Shown: positions 34,166-43,609, counted from the first letter of the stretch. The stretch is DNA of 64,000 bases from Flavobacterium sp. ASV13 (GCF_000745775.1 NZ_JQJY01000002.1:434001-498000); one strand, 5' to 3'. Notes: generated from the sequence alone by a model not told the origin. Program-made: numbers and translations.

Positions 34166-34927
34166 ATGAAACTGCATTTCAAACAAATAGTTATTGTCAT
34201 CTTCTCGATATTTGTGAGTTGCAGCGCTGATCAATCAGATTCAGAGAATACCACTGTTCCGCCGGCAACAACTCCGCCAACGACAGAAGTTCCAACTACG
34301 CCAATTTCATCATCTATAAAGTATCTTGCTTTAGGGGACAGTTATACTATTGGCCAAAGCGTTTGTGAAACTTGCCGATATCCTGAACAGCTCAAAACCA
34401 AATTACAAACAATTTATCCCGAAACTGCTTTTTCATTAAAAATTATTGCTCAAACCGGTTGGTCAACAAGTGATTTAATTTCGGCAATAAACACTCAAAA
34501 TCCCGATTCCAATTATGATTTGGTTACACTTTTAATCGGTGTAAATAATCAATATCAACATCAGGATTTCTCGGTTTATGAAAAAGAATTTCCGCAATTA
34601 CTCAACAAAGCAATAGCGCTTGCAAAAGGCGACAATAAAAATGTAATTGTTCTTTCAATTCCAGATTACGCCTATACGCCCTTTACGAAGAATTATACGG
34701 ATGAGAACCGAATGAAAATTTCAAACGAATTAAATAATTATAATTCTTTTGCGGAGCGTTATTGTATCACAAAAAATGTTGCATTTATTTCAATTACTGA
34801 TATTACAAGACAAGGTCTTAACAATCCAAGCTTAGTGGCTTCAGATGGTCTTCATCCTTCAGAACAAGCTTATAAAATGTTTGTAGAGCGAATGCTGCCG
34901 AAAGTCAAAATGGTTTTGCAGGATTAG
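34166..34927 (+). CDS. SGNH/GDSL-hydrolase lipoprotein
   Basis: A 253-residue protein with a lipoprotein signal ending FVSC (Cys19), then a Thr/Pro-rich linker (residues 28-48). The SGNH domain has LALGDSYT (Ser59), a GVNNQY block (the N of the family) and SDGLHPSE (Asp227, His230). All catalytic residues are present. It is likely an esterase or lipase tethered to a membrane; the substrate is unknown. It is monocistronic. Confidence 0.92.
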   Translation: MKLHFKQIVIVIFSIFVSCSADQSDSENTTVPPATTPPTTEVPTTPISSSIKYLALGDSYTIGQSVCETCRYPEQLKTKLQTIYPETAFSLKIIAQTGWSTSDLISAINTQNPDSNYDLVTLLIGVNNQYQHQDFSVYEKEFPQLLNKAIALAKGDNKNVIVLSIPDYAYTPFTKNYTDENRMKISNELNNYNSFAERYCITKNVAFISITDITRQGLNNPSLVASDGLHPSEQAYKMFVERMLPKVKMVLQD

Positions 34928-34972
34928 CATTTATATCTTTAGGAGCAGAAAAATCAGTTTTCAAAACACGTT

Positions 34973-35052
34973 TAGTCCCGCTATCCGCTATATCTTTTAT
35001 GGTCTCGTTAAAGAAACGAGACCATAAAAGGATACCGCTTCTATCGGGGCTA
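34973..35052. repeat. Hairpin element with TAGTCCCG / CGGGGCTA ends
   Basis: A 16-bp perfect inner stem (CTTTTATGGTCTCGTT 34994-35009 with its complement 35015-35030) is nested in outer arms TAGTCCCG (34973-34980) and CGGGGCTA (35045-35052). This CCGCTATATC...GGATACCGC...CGGGGCTA arrangement is a recurrent flavobacterial intergenic element (recalled knowledge). It lies in the 203-base gap between the GDSL and AraC genes. Confidence 0.75.
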
Positions 35053-35130
35053 GACTAGATTTTTTTGTTTTTTCAAGAAAAATATACCTACTTTAGCAAA
35101 AACAGATTAGCCTTAGAATAGATTAAATTC

Positions 35131-35943
35131 ATGCAAGTTTCACCTCCAAAAGAGTTATCGCCTTACATCAAACATTATCTGTTTTTAGATAATACAGAAA
35201 CTGCTGTGCAAAAATTTCGTTTATTTTCTGATGGTAATACCGGCCTTGTATTCTCCGTAAAAAGCAAGCTGATTTCTGGAATTAATAAATTTAATGCAAA
35301 AGATTATCTACCAACTTCTTTTTTATACGGACAGCTAAATGGTTTTAAAGATCTTTATTCTGAGAATGAAATAACGTTAATCATTGTTGTCTTTCAACCC
35401 AACGGAATCCATCAATTATTAGGAATTCCTGCCAATGAATTTCACGATGCTATTATTCCTGTTGAAGATGTATTTGACCAAAAAATTACTGTACTTCAGG
35501 AAAAATTATCTCAACAAAACAATCAATTGCGAATTGAACTTTTAAATCATTTTTTTACATCAATGATTACTGCAAAACCGATTTTAAATCAGTTTATAAT
35601 AGATAATTCATTAAATTTTATCATCGCAAATAAAGGTCATTTTTCTATAAACCAATTGGTTCAATACACAGGTTATACTGGAAGACATCTTGAAAGAAAA
35701 TTCAAAGAATGCATCGGATTAAATCCAAAGAAATTTGGTAATGTTGTAAGACTGCATCACTTCCTAAAATTATTAAAAGACAAACCTGACAATACTAATC
35801 TAACAACAATTTGTTACGATGCCGGATTTTCAGATCAATCACATTTAATAAAAGAATTTAAAAAACATACCGGAATAACTCCGAAAGAATACTTATACAC
35901 CGGAAAATTAACCAATAACCTTATAAAAAGATTTTCCGTATAA
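35131..35943 (+). CDS. AraC family transcriptional regulator
   Basis: A 270-residue regulator. The N-terminal part (PPKELSPYIKHYLFLDN) is the sensor type often found with this AraC subgroup. The C-terminal HTH pair is FSINQLVQYTGYTGRHLERKFKECIG and TTICYDAGFSDQSHLIKEF, with KKHTGITPKEYL at the end. The inducer is unknown. The nitrilase gene 78 bases downstream on the same strand is a plausible target. Confidence 0.9.
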   Translation: MQVSPPKELSPYIKHYLFLDNTETAVQKFRLFSDGNTGLVFSVKSKLISGINKFNAKDYLPTSFLYGQLNGFKDLYSENEITLIIVVFQPNGIHQLLGIPANEFHDAIIPVEDVFDQKITVLQEKLSQQNNQLRIELLNHFFTSMITAKPILNQFIIDNSLNFIIANKGHFSINQLVQYTGYTGRHLERKFKECIGLNPKKFGNVVRLHHFLKLLKDKPDNTNLTTICYDAGFSDQSHLIKEFKKHTGITPKEYLYTGKLTNNLIKRFSV

Positions 35944-36020
35944 CATTCTAAAATGTCGGTTTTGTACAATTTTTAAAATATTGCCGATGCTATTTTTGAC
36001 TGAAATTAATAGCATGCAAT

Positions 36021-36980
36021 ATGAAAAATCTAAAAATAGCCACAGCCCAATTCGAAAACAAAAGCGGTGACAAAAACTATAATTTATCTGTAATAGAAAA
36101 ACTTTCTCAAAAGGCATCTCAGGAAGGCTGCGATGTGATTTCATTTCATGAATGTTCTATAACCGGATATACATTTGCAAGAAATTTATCAAAAGATCAA
36201 ATGTTGGACTTGGCAGAACTAATTCCGAGTGGAGAAAGCATTCTAAAATTGGTCGAAATTGCTAAAAATAATAACATTGTAATATTAGCCGGGCTCTTCG
36301 AAAAAGATAAAAATGACAATCTATTCAAAGCTTATGTTTGTGTGGATAAAAATGGTTTAGTTGCCAAATACCGAAAATTACACCCTTTTATAAATCCGTA
36401 TTTAACGCCTGGAGATCGTTATTGTATTTTTGAAATTGAAGGCTGGAAATGTGGCATTCTAATTTGTTACGATAATAATATCATAGAAAATGTACGTGCT
36501 ACAAAACTTTTAGGAGCCGATATTATTTTTATGCCTCACGTAACCATGTGTACTCCTTCTACCCGACCTGGCGCTGGTTTTGTTGCACCTCAACTTTGGG
36601 AAAACCGCGAAACAGATCCAACTTCTTTACGATTAGAATTTGACGGAATGAAAGGCCGCGATTGGTTAATGAAATGGCTTCCGGCAAGAGCTTACGACAA
36701 TGCAGTTTATGCGATATTTTCAAATCCTATAGGAATGGACGATGACCAATTAAAAAACGGCTGCTCTATGATTATTGATCCTTTTGGAGATATTTTAGCC
36801 GAATGCAGAACTTTTGACGATTCTTTCGCAACGGCTGTACTTACTCCGGAAAAATGCATTCAGGCTGGAGGAAATCGCTATATAAAAGCTAGAAGACCAG
36901 AATTGTACAAAGATATTATTGGTCGAAATCACAAATCAGAACAAAATGTAGTCTGGCTGAAACCAGTTGCAAAAGAATAA
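36021..36980 (+). CDS. Nitrilase / carbon-nitrogen hydrolase family protein
   Basis: A 319-residue member of the nitrilase superfamily. The triad is complete: Glu44 in FHECSITG, Lys119 in KYRKLHPF and Cys149 in GILICYDNN. The C-terminal part (ARAYDNAVYAIFSNPIG, FGDILAEC) matches amidase and carbamoylase branches. It would hydrolyse a C-N bond in a small amide or nitrile. It follows an AraC gene on the same strand and may be controlled by it. Confidence 0.92.
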   Translation: MKNLKIATAQFENKSGDKNYNLSVIEKLSQKASQEGCDVISFHECSITGYTFARNLSKDQMLDLAELIPSGESILKLVEIAKNNNIVILAGLFEKDKNDNLFKAYVCVDKNGLVAKYRKLHPFINPYLTPGDRYCIFEIEGWKCGILICYDNNIIENVRATKLLGADIIFMPHVTMCTPSTRPGAGFVAPQLWENRETDPTSLRLEFDGMKGRDWLMKWLPARAYDNAVYAIFSNPIGMDDDQLKNGCSMIIDPFGDILAECRTFDDSFATAVLTPEKCIQAGGNRYIKARRPELYKDIIGRNHKSEQNVVWLKPVAKE

Positions 36981-37174
36981 AATCAAAAACAACTAAATTT
37001 TTCAGCACTTAAAAATAAAATTCTCAATCATAAAAAGAAAGAAAAAACTTAATAATAAATAAGTTTCCGTTTTCAGTAATAACGCTAGTTTTTTTATTAT
37101 AAATACACTTATAACATTTAAAACAAACACTTTAAATTTAGTTAGGTTATATTTGAGTAAATGCAATAGAAAAC

Positions 37175-38278
37175 ATGAGCGAAAAAAAAAATATTCCTAC
37201 TGATGGTTTTGCTCTTCCAGAAAAAAATAAAGCAAATCATAATGACGAATTATTGTTCGTCAATAAAAAACTTTCCCAGCAAATAGAAGAGCGGAAAAAA
37301 CGTGCCGCAGAACTAATTATTGCTAATATCGAATTAGCTTACCAAAATAAAGAGAAAGAGAATCGCGCCGCAGAATTAGTTATAGCAAACACTGAACTTG
37401 CATACCAAAACAAAGAAAAAGAAAAACGCGCTGCCGAACTTGTTATTGCCAATACTGAACTGGCCTATCAAAATCAGGAAAAAGAAAAACGTGCCGCAGA
37501 ATTGGTTATTGCCAATGCCGAACTTACTTTTCAAAATAAAGAAAAAGAAAAACGAGCAACTGAATTAATATTGACAAATAATGAACTTGAAGCTTTTACC
37601 TACATTTCAAGTCATCATTTACAAGAGCCTTTACGAAAAATCCAGGTTTTTACAGACAGAATAAATACAGATGAGCACCAAAATTTAACTGAAAAGGGGA
37701 AATTCTATTTAGAACGTATCGAAGTGGCCGCCTCTCATATGCAAGGACTTATAAATGATCTATTAACGTACTCGCGCACAAATGTAACCGAAAAGAAATT
37801 TGAAAACGTTAGTATTAATGAAGTTATAAATAAAGTAATAGAAGATTTAAGTGAAGAAATCGATCTAAAAAAAGCCATTGTAAAAGTATCCGGAAATTGC
37901 AGTGCCTATATAATACCATCACAATTTCATCAACTTATATGCAATTTGATAAGTAACTCTCTCAAGTTTTCAAAACAAGGAGAAATACCTCGTATTACAA
38001 TAGAAAGCATTTATACCAAACAAAAAACAAAGAATCTTCCGTCATCATCTGATTACTGTCATATAACAATCAGCGATAATGGTATCGGGTTTGAACAGCA
38101 ATTTGAAAGTCGTGTTTTCGAAATGTTTCAGCAACTTCATAGCAGAGCAGAATATAAGGGAACTGGAATTGGTCTTACTATAGCAAAGAAGATTGTAGAA
38201 AACCATCAAGGAATCATTACGGCAACAGGCAAATTAAACCATGGCGCCAAGTTTGATATTTATATTCCGGTACTATAA
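37175..38278 (+). CDS. Cytoplasmic sensor histidine kinase with a repeated coiled coil
   Basis: A 367-residue kinase without signal peptide or membrane helix. Residues 43-139 are five tandem copies of a 21-residue unit (RAAELVIANTELAYQNKEKEK), which is exactly three heptads, so a regular coiled coil. The dimerisation and phosphoacceptor helix follows with SSHHLQEPLRK (His147). The ATPase domain has NLISNSLKFSK, SDNGIGFEQ and GTGIGLTIAKKI. No PAS, GAF or receiver domain is seen, so the signal input must come through the coiled coil or a partner protein. No response regulator is adjacent. Confidence 0.93.
   Translation: MSEKKNIPTDGFALPEKNKANHNDELLFVNKKLSQQIEERKKRAAELIIANIELAYQNKEKENRAAELVIANTELAYQNKEKEKRAAELVIANTELAYQNQEKEKRAAELVIANAELTFQNKEKEKRATELILTNNELEAFTYISSHHLQEPLRKIQVFTDRINTDEHQNLTEKGKFYLERIEVAASHMQGLINDLLTYSRTNVTEKKFENVSINEVINKVIEDLSEEIDLKKAIVKVSGNCSAYIIPSQFHQLICNLISNSLKFSKQGEIPRITIESIYTKQKTKNLPSSSDYCHITISDNGIGFEQQFESRVFEMFQQLHSRAEYKGTGIGLTIAKKIVENHQGIITATGKLNHGAKFDIYIPVL
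37301..37594 (+). repeat. 63-bp tandem repeats inside the histidine kinase gene
   Basis: Four full units and a partial fifth of 63 bases encode the 21-residue coiled-coil repeat. Copies differ mostly at synonymous sites, so the expansion is not very recent, but the exact period makes it prone to change in copy number. Confidence 0.85.
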
Positions 38279-38279
38279 A

Positions 38280-38310
38280 AAAACCTCCTGCAAAAATCGC
38301 AAGAGGTTTT
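38280..38310. terminator. Bidirectional intrinsic terminator
   Basis: AAAACCTCCTGC (38280-38291) pairs with GCAAGAGGTTTT (38299-38310) with a single mismatch; a T tract follows on the plus strand. It lies between the convergent kinase and barrel-protein genes. Confidence 0.75.
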
Positions 38311-38315
38311 TTATT

Positions 38316-38906
38316 TTAAAAAGTATATCCTAATCTTATATGAAAATAAGGTGTGTATTGATTTCTGTTTGTCGAATTACCATCTGCATTTGTTGCATAT
38401 CCGTTATAATAATTCGATTTTAGGAAAACGATTCGGTAACCAAGACCTGCTCCTCCTTCGTAAGTAAAATGTTCACCAACCACACGTCTGAATCCCCACG
38501 TTGGAACAATGGCTAAATCAGCTGTTTTTGTGATATTATCATCCAAATTCAACACAAACCAATCAGGGTGATAACTTGTTTTTAATGATACGTAATTACC
38601 GCTGTTTTTTGATATATTTTTCCCAGTACGTCTTCTTTTACTCAAATTGTAATACAACTTCGGCTCTAAAGTCAGCACAGGTTGAAAAATAAAACCTGCT
38701 CCATCATACTGATCTCCTACTGCAATATCATGCTCAATTCCAATTTCGCTTCTTAATACAAAGTTATTTACAAGTCGGCTTTCATTGTTAGCCCAAAGAC
38801 CAATAAAACCTGTCTGTACTCCAAAAATCGATTTTTCAGCGGTCGCATTTTGTGCGCTTAAATTTAAATTTACTCCTAAAATTACCAGTAAGAAGATTTT
38901 TTTCAT
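38316..38906 (-). CDS. Predicted outer-membrane protein
   Basis: A 196-residue protein with signal peptide MKKIFLLVILGVNLNLSAQ. The rest is alternating strands with aromatic girdles (FGVQTGFIGLWANNESR, GAGLGYRIVFLKSNYY) and ends in FHIRLGYTF, a barrel terminus. I find no family name I trust. It is monocistronic and convergent with the histidine kinase. Confidence 0.75.
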   Translation of the reverse strand: MKKIFLLVILGVNLNLSAQNATAEKSIFGVQTGFIGLWANNESRLVNNFVLRSEIGIEHDIAVGDQYDGAGFIFQPVLTLEPKLYYNLSKRRRTGKNISKNSGNYVSLKTSYHPDWFVLNLDDNITKTADLAIVPTWGFRRVVGEHFTYEGGAGLGYRIVFLKSNYYNGYATNADGNSTNRNQYTPYFHIRLGYTF

Positions 38907-38936
38907 TTACAATTTACGTTAAGGTTTAGACATTAA

Positions 38937-38966
38937 AAAACCTGTAAAAATTAATCTACAGGTTTT
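38937..38966 (-). terminator. Terminator downstream of tRNA-Ser
   Basis: A 10-bp perfect stem AAAACCTGTA (38937-38946) with TACAGGTTTT (38957-38966), lying 14 bases beyond the tRNA 3' end on the minus strand, where it is followed by T residues. Confidence 0.7.
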
Positions 38967-38980
38967 AACTTGAAATTCAG

Positions 38981-39067
38981 CAGAAAGGAAGGGATTCGAA
39001 CCCTCGATACAGTTACCCATATACTAGCTTTCCAGGCTAGCTCCTTCAACCACTCGGACACCTTTCT
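38981..39067 (-). tRNA. tRNA-Ser (GGA anticodon)
   Basis: An 87-base gene on the minus strand. The acceptor arms AGAAAGG and CCTTTCT pair over seven bases. The anticodon stem CTAGC/GCTAG encloses CTGGAAA, so the anticodon is GGA (reads UCC/UCU). A T arm with GGTTCGAAT is present, and the length between the anticodon and T stems gives the long variable arm of serine tRNAs. CCA is not encoded. Confidence 0.93.
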
Positions 39068-39123
39068 TTGTTGGTCTGCAAAGAACACAAAAAAAAATGG
39101 TTTTTAAAAACAAAATCTGCAAC

Positions 39124-39993
39124 TTAAATGCTTTTTCTAAATTCTTCCATAAACAACTTTACGGCTTTTTTTTGATAACCGCCTATTGTCAGCATAAAAG
39201 CTTCTCTTTTGGTCGCCACTCCTGTAATTTGTATCGCCTTTAGCTGATCCCAGCCTTTTAGCGCCATTTCTGCAACAATTGTCGCCCAATCACTGTTTTC
39301 TACCATTTGTAATAATGCGTGTATCGAATGCAACTCTATTGAGATTTTAGGTTTCATGTTGAATTTTTGAAATAATTCTTCAACAAATTCTCTTGAATTC
39401 GAGCCTTTTCCGGGCAAAACCAGCGGAATTTCTTCTATCTTTTTAAAAGCTATTTTATCTAAAACGGCTAAAACATGTGTTCTCGAAACCGCCAAAACCA
39501 TATGAGAGGTAAACAAAGGGATTTTCTGAATGGGTAGCTCAATTTCATGCGATGAAATAACCAAAACGACGTCTAGCTGGTTATCAAGAAGTTTTTGTTC
39601 TAAAGCTTCAGTTGTTCCATATTCAACAACAATTTTCAGATTCTGATATTTTTTAGCAAATGCATTGACAACCGGAAGAATCAATAAACCAAAAATATAC
39701 GTAACGCCTATTCGCAGTTCACCTCCAATCATTTCATTTAAATCTTCGATTGCTTGTTTTCCGTTTTCTACATTTTCGACTACTTTTTTGGCGTGAATCA
39801 AAAAAACAGAACCCGCTTCTGTCAACTGCACTTTTTTGCCAATTCGCTTAAACAAAGGCAAACCAAGCTCTTCTTCCAGTTTTTTAATTTGTTGCGAAAG
39901 GCCAGATTGCGTTACAAAACACAATTCGGCTGCTTTTGTAAAATGCAATACTTCAGCCGTTTTAATAAAATATTCAAGTTGATATAATTCCAT
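39124..39993 (-). CDS. LysR family transcriptional regulator
   Basis: A 289-residue LysR regulator. Residues 1-60 are the winged HTH (LEYFIKTAEVLHFTKAAELCFVTQSGLSQQIKKLEEELGLPLF). The rest is a substrate-binding fold (GELRIGVTYIFGLLILPVV). It is transcribed divergently from an MFS transporter gene, 90 bases away, the standard arrangement for a LysR protein and its target. Confidence 0.94.
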   Translation of the reverse strand: MELYQLEYFIKTAEVLHFTKAAELCFVTQSGLSQQIKKLEEELGLPLFKRIGKKVQLTEAGSVFLIHAKKVVENVENGKQAIEDLNEMIGGELRIGVTYIFGLLILPVVNAFAKKYQNLKIVVEYGTTEALEQKLLDNQLDVVLVISSHEIELPIQKIPLFTSHMVLAVSRTHVLAVLDKIAFKKIEEIPLVLPGKGSNSREFVEELFQKFNMKPKISIELHSIHALLQMVENSDWATIVAEMALKGWDQLKAIQITGVATKREAFMLTIGGYQKKAVKLFMEEFRKSI

Positions 39994-39995
39994 AT

Positions 39996-40020
39996 TGATA
40001 AGTTTAAATACTTATTATCA
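39996..40020. promoter_or_regulatory. Candidate LysR operator
   Basis: The inverted repeat ATAAGT-N6-ACTTAT (39998-40015), extended by TGATAA and TTATCA on its sides, lies in the short region between the LysR start and the MFS gene. Such dyads with A/T-rich half sites are where LysR proteins bind. Confidence 0.5.
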
Positions 40021-40083
40021 GTAAAATTATTAATTTTTCTAATGTAATCATAATCCCGACCTTTGTATTAAATATTACAAATC

Positions 40084-41325
40084 ATGTTTAAAGCATTAAA
40101 ATCTAGAAACTTCAAGCTCTTCTTTTACGGACAATCCGTTTCAATTGTCGGAACCTGGTTGCAGAAAACTGCTGTCAGCTGGATGGTTTATAGTATAACC
40201 GGTTCCGTATTTTTATTAGGTTTGGCTACATTTTTAAGCATGATTCCGTCTTTATTTCTTGCACCATTGGCTGGAAGTGTTATCGGAAGATATGACCGAC
40301 ACAAAGCCATGATTTTATTGCAGTCATTAGCCATGCTTCAGGCTGGGGCTTTGGCTTTATTGCTTTATCTAAAAATCTACAACATCAATTTTATTTTGGC
40401 ATTAAGTCTTTTTCAGGGAATCATAAATGCATTCGACATGACCTGCAGACAAACTATGATGATAGATATCGTCGACGATAAAGAAGATTTGCCAAACGCC
40501 GTCGCATTAAACTCAACTTTGAACAATTTTGCCCGAATTGCAGGTCCTGCGCTTGCTGGAATTATTTTGCACAATTATGGTGAAGACATTTGTTTTATTG
40601 GAAATTTCCTGAGCTATATTCCGGTTTTAGTTTCTCTTTTAATGATGAGAATCACACCGCACATCAAAGCTGAAGATAAATTTAAAATGCTTGATGATTT
40701 TCTTGAAGGTTTAGATTATGTAAAAAAAGAAACCGAAATGGCAAGAATGCTTTTAATGCTAATGTGTAGTAGTTTGTTCGTTATTTCATTCAATACTTTG
40801 ATGCCAGTTTTTGCGAAAGATATTTTTAGCGGAAATGCACAAACCTTCAGTTGGTTTGAAAGCGCTGCCGGAATCGGTTCAATTGTATCAGCAATATATT
40901 TGGCTAACCTTAAAAAAGCCGACAATATGAACAAAATAATGATCGCAGCGAGTTTATTATTAGGCTTTAGCATTATTATACTTGCCTACTCAAATAGTTT
41001 GACTATAGCGCTTATTTGTATGGCTCTGAGCGGCGTAGGAATGATGGCGCAAACCTCATCTATAAACATTTATGTTCAGACACAGAGTTCTGTAAATATG
41101 CGTTCCAGAAGTATCAGTTATTATTTAATGGCTTATCAGGGAATGATTCCTGTGGGAAGTTTAATTATCGGTTACGTTTCTCACATTATAGGAACAAGAA
41201 ATACGGTTGCTATTCAGGGAATAATATGTATTGTTTCGGTGATTGTTTATGTGTATTATAAAAAACACACTACTTCTGAAGATTTAGAAACTTGTCCGGT
41301 TCCTTACAGAAATTCTAAAGATTAA
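40084..41325 (+). CDS. MFS transporter
   Basis: A 413-residue major facilitator protein of about 12 helices. It begins FKALKSRNFKLFFYGQSVSIVGTWLQKTAVSWMVYSIT, which is the pattern of the group of MFS proteins often annotated as enterobactin or multidrug exporters. The loop GRYDRHKAM between helices 2 and 3 is the MFS motif A equivalent. The substrate is unknown. The divergent LysR gene probably controls it. Confidence 0.92.
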   Translation: MFKALKSRNFKLFFYGQSVSIVGTWLQKTAVSWMVYSITGSVFLLGLATFLSMIPSLFLAPLAGSVIGRYDRHKAMILLQSLAMLQAGALALLLYLKIYNINFILALSLFQGIINAFDMTCRQTMMIDIVDDKEDLPNAVALNSTLNNFARIAGPALAGIILHNYGEDICFIGNFLSYIPVLVSLLMMRITPHIKAEDKFKMLDDFLEGLDYVKKETEMARMLLMLMCSSLFVISFNTLMPVFAKDIFSGNAQTFSWFESAAGIGSIVSAIYLANLKKADNMNKIMIAASLLLGFSIIILAYSNSLTIALICMALSGVGMMAQTSSINIYVQTQSSVNMRSRSISYYLMAYQGMIPVGSLIIGYVSHIIGTRNTVAIQGIICIVSVIVYVYYKKHTTSEDLETCPVPYRNSKD

Positions 41326-41330
41326 AATTA

Positions 41331-41376
41331 AAAAATCCCAGATTCTAAAAATCGAAATTTTGAATCTGGGATTTTT
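41331..41376. terminator. Bidirectional intrinsic terminator
   Basis: A 15-bp perfect stem, AAAAATCCCAGATTC (41331-41345) with its complement (41362-41376), with a 16-base loop. It lies between the convergent MFS and asparaginase genes. Confidence 0.82.
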
Positions 41377-41391
41377 AATTAGAATTTTTTT

Positions 41392-42420
41392 CTACGAAAT
41401 TTCTCCGCGAAGCGCAGTCTCAAAAATATCTTTAAACTCGTTTTGTGGAATATTATGTCCAAGCAAATACATCAATTTTGTAATTGCGGCTTCTGTAGTA
41501 ATGTCTTTCCCCGAAATTACTCCTAAAGATTTCAAGGCTGTACTGGTTTCGTATTGTCCCATATTCACGCTTCCGCCTGAACATTGTGTTACGTTTACGA
41601 TATGCATTCCAGATTTGATCGCTTTTTCAATTAAATTTAAAAACCAATCTTCAGTCGGTGCATTCCCTGAACCGTAAGTTTCCAAAACAATTCCGCGTAA
41701 ACCTTGAGTTGACAAAATTGAAGCCAAAACGATTTCGCTCATTCCCGGGAACATTTTGATGATGGCAACATGATTGTCTAAGTTTTTATGAACGATCAGT
41801 TTTGCATCTTTATTTACTGGAAGAAATAAATGTTTGTTTAATTTTAAATGCACTCCAGATTCTACCAATTCAGGATAATTTGGCGCTGTAAAAGCTCTGA
41901 AATGTTCTGCATTTACTTTAGACGTTCGATTACCTCGGTATAATTTGTATTCAAAATACAAACACACTTCTGTGATAACCGGTTTTCCATTCTCTAAAAG
42001 AGATGCTATCTGAATTGCTGTAATCAGGTTTTCTTTTGCATCGGTACGCAAATCTCCAATTGGCAATTGCGAACCTGTAAACACAACTGGTTTGGCTAAA
42101 TTCTCCAGCATAAAACTCAATGCCGAAGCCGAATACGACATTGTATCTGATCCATGAAGAACAACAAAACCGTCGAAAGAAGCATAATTTTCCTCAATCA
42201 TTGTGGCAATTTTTGTCCACATTTGAGGATTCATATTCGAAGAGTCAATTGGATGTTCGAATGAAATCGATTCGATTTCGCAATCCAATTGTTTAATTTC
42301 TGGAATTTTCTGAATTAATTTACCAAAATTGAATGCTTTTAGCGCTCCAGTTTCAAAATCTTTGCTCATACCGATGGTTCCTCCGGTATAAATCAATAGT
42401 ATTTTAGCTTTAGATGACAT
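41392..42420 (-). CDS. L-asparaginase (type I, cytoplasmic)
   Basis: A 342-residue protein. The first active-site motif is LLIYTGGTIGM (Thr12 and Thr15 region); the second is VVLHGSDTMSYSAS. There is no signal peptide. It converts asparagine to aspartate and ammonia. It is the last gene of a tatD - acyltransferase - asparaginase series; its start overlaps the end of the acyltransferase gene by 11 bases. Confidence 0.94.
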   Translation of the reverse strand: MSSKAKILLIYTGGTIGMSKDFETGALKAFNFGKLIQKIPEIKQLDCEIESISFEHPIDSSNMNPQMWTKIATMIEENYASFDGFVVLHGSDTMSYSASALSFMLENLAKPVVFTGSQLPIGDLRTDAKENLITAIQIASLLENGKPVITEVCLYFEYKLYRGNRTSKVNAEHFRAFTAPNYPELVESGVHLKLNKHLFLPVNKDAKLIVHKNLDNHVAIIKMFPGMSEIVLASILSTQGLRGIVLETYGSGNAPTEDWFLNLIEKAIKSGMHIVNVTQCSGGSVNMGQYETSTALKSLGVISGKDITTEAAITKLMYLLGHNIPQNEFKDIFETALRGEIS

Positions 42421-43546
42421 CTTGGTATTTTAATTTATTGACAACAGGATTCGCATACATCGCTAAAAATCCTTGTCTTGTCACAGGATTATCGCTTCCG
42501 ATTCTCATTTCTAAACGACGTTCAAAAAGCTGTTTTTCGTTCTCTTTGTATTTGTGAGCAAATTTGTCTGTTTCGTTTAAAATATCGTAAGCAATAAAAT
42601 TAGTTGGCCATAATTGATAGTTTTTCAAAATAACATCATCAATAGTTTGCGCCAAAGCCTGAACTTGCTTGTTTGCATTGTCATTCTCGACCACAATCTG
42701 ATCGATTTCTGTATCTAAAACATCACCAACAGAAATATGTATTCTTTTTTTAGTTCCCATGATACCACTCAAAATGGTCATGAAATCTTCATTTTTATCT
42801 TTTACGTAAACTTCGTTGTTTGCTTCTGCCATTAATTGCGGCATTTTCAAAACATCTGTCGGATCATATTCATAAGAAATAGAAACCGGAACGATTTTTA
42901 ATTTCTTAAAATAATCCATTAAGTTTTCTTCATCAGACCCCATTCCGATCATTTTCAAAACACCTGGATTGGTTTCGTCATTTCCGTCTTTTGTTCTTCC
43001 TTCTCTTTGAGCAATCCAAACCGAACGATTTTCGCGAAGCAATAACTGTCCCATATATTCCGAAAGCAATTTAGAACTTTGCAACATTTCACGAGGCGTT
43101 AATCCTCTTAAAACTAAAAAGTTTCTGTTTAATTTTGCTAAAGTTGCTAAGAAAGCTTTCTTTACTAAATTATCTCCAATTGCCGAAGCGGTCATTACCA
43201 AACCATGTTCGAACAAGCAAACATTTAGTAAAGTAGTATCCAAAAGAATATCTCTGTGATTCGAGATAAATAGATAAGAAGTATTTGGTTCCAATTTTTC
43301 AAAACCTGAAGTCGTTAAACCTTCAGAGCTTTTTTCTAAAACCTTTTGGATTGTATTGTAAATAAAATTGCATTGAAAATCACGAATAGAATGTGTTTTT
43401 CTTAATTGATCCTTCCAAACCTCATCTTCTACTTCCGGAAAAGTAAAGTTCATCATGGTTTTCATCATAGGATGATTTACAACATCATGAAGGGCTTCAT
43501 TTATTTCGGAATCATAAAACGGTCGAATGGCATCAAATCTCTGCAT
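42410..43546 (-). CDS. 1-acylglycerol-3-phosphate acyltransferase-like protein
   Basis: A 378-residue protein with the PlsC/GPAT acyltransferase fold. The catalytic region reads FISNHRDILLDTTLLN, in which the His-Asp spacing differs by one residue from the usual HX4D, unless the inner HRD is used. AQREGRTKDGNDETN is the counterpart of the substrate-binding EGTR block. It would acylate a glycerol phosphate in the membrane. Sequence is not enough to say which. It is in operon with tatD and asparaginase. Confidence 0.85.
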   Translation of the reverse strand: MQRFDAIRPFYDSEINEALHDVVNHPMMKTMMNFTFPEVEDEVWKDQLRKTHSIRDFQCNFIYNTIQKVLEKSSEGLTTSGFEKLEPNTSYLFISNHRDILLDTTLLNVCLFEHGLVMTASAIGDNLVKKAFLATLAKLNRNFLVLRGLTPREMLQSSKLLSEYMGQLLLRENRSVWIAQREGRTKDGNDETNPGVLKMIGMGSDEENLMDYFKKLKIVPVSISYEYDPTDVLKMPQLMAEANNEVYVKDKNEDFMTILSGIMGTKKRIHISVGDVLDTEIDQIVVENDNANKQVQALAQTIDDVILKNYQLWPTNFIAYDILNETDKFAHKYKENEKQLFERRLEMRIGSDNPVTRQGFLAMYANPVVNKLKYQDVI

Positions 43547-43609
43547 TATTTATTTGGGTTTAAGTGGGCAAAAGAACAAAAAAAAAATTAAAGTTTTGTA
43601 AGGCGTGGG

